Shown here: piece by piece, positions 62,649 through 64,000 of the stretch | How the letters are laid out: every line of letters starts with the position of its first letter | How positions within the stretch are numbered: the stretch's first letter is position 1 | DNA from: Aurifilum marmelostoma | Taxonomy: Eukaryota; Ascomycota; Sordariomycetes; Diaporthales; Cryphonectriaceae | Direction of reading: 5' to 3' | Length of the DNA: 64,000 bases | NCBI GenBank assembly: GCA_027559495.1 | Contig: JAMXSV010000008.1 | Location: 1,302,001-1,366,000 of the forward strand | The notes under the pieces: generated by a model | Told to the model about the DNA's origin: nothing | The model's input: only the letters and a program-made list of their open reading frames with translations | Database searches by the model: none | Made by a program: the position numbers and the translations under genes

Positions 62649-63209
62649 ATGGAACCTATTGAAGTATATTCGCAGAGGCCGCATTATATGTATCAACAAT
62701 GCCGACACACACTCAGTAACCGAGACGAAGACAGGCGATGGTTCATGCTTGATATCAAGGTATACGGTGGAACTGAGACCATTAACGTCCGCCCAAAGGA
62801 TTTTGAGAACTCGCCTTCAAGACTTGATGAATTCAGCCGGTGATTACCAGAAATTTTGCAATGGGAGATAGATGACAGACACGGAGGCGCCGAATCTCCT
62901 AAGCAAAACCCAACGCTAGACTTCAGCGTGGATGGCTGTTGTGAGTGGGCCATCAGCCCCCTTTTAACGTTGCTGGAGGGAATTGCACCACGACCAAGCA
63001 ATGCTGCAACTATCACTTTGCATCACTTCTTCATTGGAGAAAGCTTTGATGCTTACCTGAGAGCCATCGACGATACCTTAGTCGCTGGCTCCATCCAGCC
63101 GAAGGACCAAATTGGATCTATTTATGATAATCCGCATGTCTTGTGGAAAACAACGTGCCCCACCTTCCAGGCAAGAGACGTAGAAGTCATCTCGATCAAT
63201 CCAACTTAG
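62649..63209 (+). pseudogene. Interrupted 186-codon reading frame, unknown family
   Basis: One frame from ATG at 62649 to TAG at 63209, broken only by an in-frame TGA at 62841-62843. Before the stop it reads MEPIEVYSQRPHYMYQQC and WFMLDIKVYGGTE; after it LPEILQWEIDDRHGG, LDFSVDGCCEWAISPLL and LRAIDDTLVAGSIQPKDQIG, all with protein-like composition. No intron of plausible length removes the stop. This may be a recently disabled gene, a gene with an undetected intron, or a sequencing error. I do not recognise the family. It lies inside the segment bracketed by the tRNA copies. Confidence 0.5.
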
Positions 63210-63778
63210 TAACGCGTTCCAGCTGCTTTATAACCTTACTGTCAACGAAGATATCTTGGTATTTCGGGCGAATGCTATCTAATGAGAGAGTGTCAGTAAT
63301 TTGTTTCTTGTAGTCACAATCCTATTAGATTTGCCTGTATTGACAATACAGTCGAGCAACATTCTCTCGAACCTGTCTCTCGCTAAAGCCTTATACCTCC
63401 TCATTTTCTTGGCATGGGCAGCCTTACCCTTATCTTCCCTCTTCCGACATATGCCAACAGCCATTGTCAGATACCCTCTAAACAGACAAGCCCTTGTTTA
63501 CTTGACCTCTGGGGGTGCATCATCGTTCGGAGCCACAACCAAAGGCCCCCGCTATTTTCCAGAAAGCCCACCGGGTTCGCATCACGAAATTCTGTCCGCG
63601 GAAAGTTGGAAACGTCCACAAAGAAAGAAAGAAAGAAGTAAGTGGCAAAGAAGTGCAGAGTGTAGTCTGGAGAGCGAAGGAGGAGAAACGCAAAACTGAG
63701 AACAGAAGGTGGGAGGCGGGAAACCGGTGGGCGGAGGGGGAGGGTGGCGCGGCCGGCGGCCCAAAGAAAAAAAGTGTG
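63210..63778. other. Intergenic region next to the tRNA
   Basis: Contains a short minus-strand frame (63279-63464) with a basic C-terminal-like composition (see findings) and, just before the tRNA, a purine-rich and then GC-rich stretch (63600-63775). No complete gene is supported. Confidence 0.4.
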
Positions 63779-63860
63779 TGGACACACTGGGAATCGAACC
63801 CAGGACCACTCCCAAATTGCAAGATGCTAAGGGAGTATTATACCACTAAACCATGCGCCC
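63779..63860 (-). tRNA. tRNA-Ala(AGC) with a short intron
   Basis: Minus strand. The acceptor stem pairs GGGCGCA with TGTGTCC and includes G3:U70, the alanine identity pair; the discriminator is A. The A box TGGTTTAGTGG and the T arm GGGTTCGATTCCC are intact. The anticodon stem CTCCC/GGGAG encloses TTAGCA and then about ten extra bases before closing. The anticodon is therefore AGC, with a roughly 10-nt intron after position 37. A GCA (Cys) reading from the extra bases is possible on paper, but the G3:U70 pair and the CTCCCTTAGCA match to eukaryotic tRNA-Ala argue for alanine. D-stem pairing is weak, with one mismatch. Confidence 0.88.
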
Positions 63861-64000
63861 TGGCTTGTTGAATGAGGCTTTTCAAATATCAGTTATATTT
63901 CGTTTTTTCGTCAGAATTGTGGCTCACGTGGTAATGTGCGGGATGCTTATGCGGGTCTGGTGGAGAAGGCGGTTCGGGCTGGGTGACTCGCCGCATTCCG

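Noticed and set aside
1..64000. CRISPR arrays, bacterial operons or phage-like modules
   Set aside because: No spaced direct repeats of the right size were seen. Genes have spliceosomal introns and the families are eukaryotic. The short tandem repeats are microsatellites or coding repeats.

Overview
The window reads as nuclear DNA of a filamentous ascomycete (Pezizomycotina, most likely a sordariomycete). The evidence is short spliceosomal introns with GTRAGT-type donors, CTRAC-like branch points and YAG acceptors, a Zn2Cys6 regulator, a NACHT-type NLR receptor, a 2EXR protein and intron-containing single-copy orthologues of ORMDL, ATG5, CSA/Rad28 and an Air-type zinc-knuckle protein. No prokaryotic operon, CRISPR array or recognisable transposase was found. 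Exon joins below were worked out by hand from splice motifs, reading phase and family conservation.

Layout. 1-14070 has no gene I can support and is rich in microsatellites and homopolymers. 14071-26187 is a normal gene-dense block: two uncharacterised proteins (+), a class I O-methyltransferase (-), ORMDL (-), the Air-like TRAMP-type zinc-knuckle protein (+) and a 2EXR protein (+). 26188-30235 is low-complexity spacer. ATG5 (+) at 30236-31957 converges on a six-exon Zn2Cys6 transcription factor (-, 1203 aa) at 33239-37157, whose upstream side is another roughly 14 kb gene desert (37158-51207). 51208-55140 holds an uncharacterised 242-aa protein (-), divergent from CSA/Rad28 (+), then a four-repeat DPRxDSDRD protein (-). 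After 3.8 kb of spacer the right end holds an NLR (+), a broken reading frame (+) and an intron-containing tRNA-Ala(AGC) (-).

Main observations. (i) A 36-bp copy of the 3' half of the tRNA-Ala gene lies at 58396-58431 in the same orientation as the intact tRNA at 63779-63860. The two copies bracket 5.4 kb that holds the NLR and a decayed frame, as in a tRNA-targeted insertion or duplication. (ii) The NLR stops just as its ankyrin domain begins, and an ankyrin-like stretch continues in another frame. (iii) ATG5 and the DPR-repeat gene each become perfectly in-phase only if one C is removed from a short C-run. This points to homopolymer over-calls in the assembly or to real frameshifts, and a third small locus (52017-52287) has the same signature.

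The genes cover unrelated housekeeping roles (sphingolipid homeostasis, autophagy, transcription-coupled repair, nuclear RNA surveillance), so I see no metabolic cluster.
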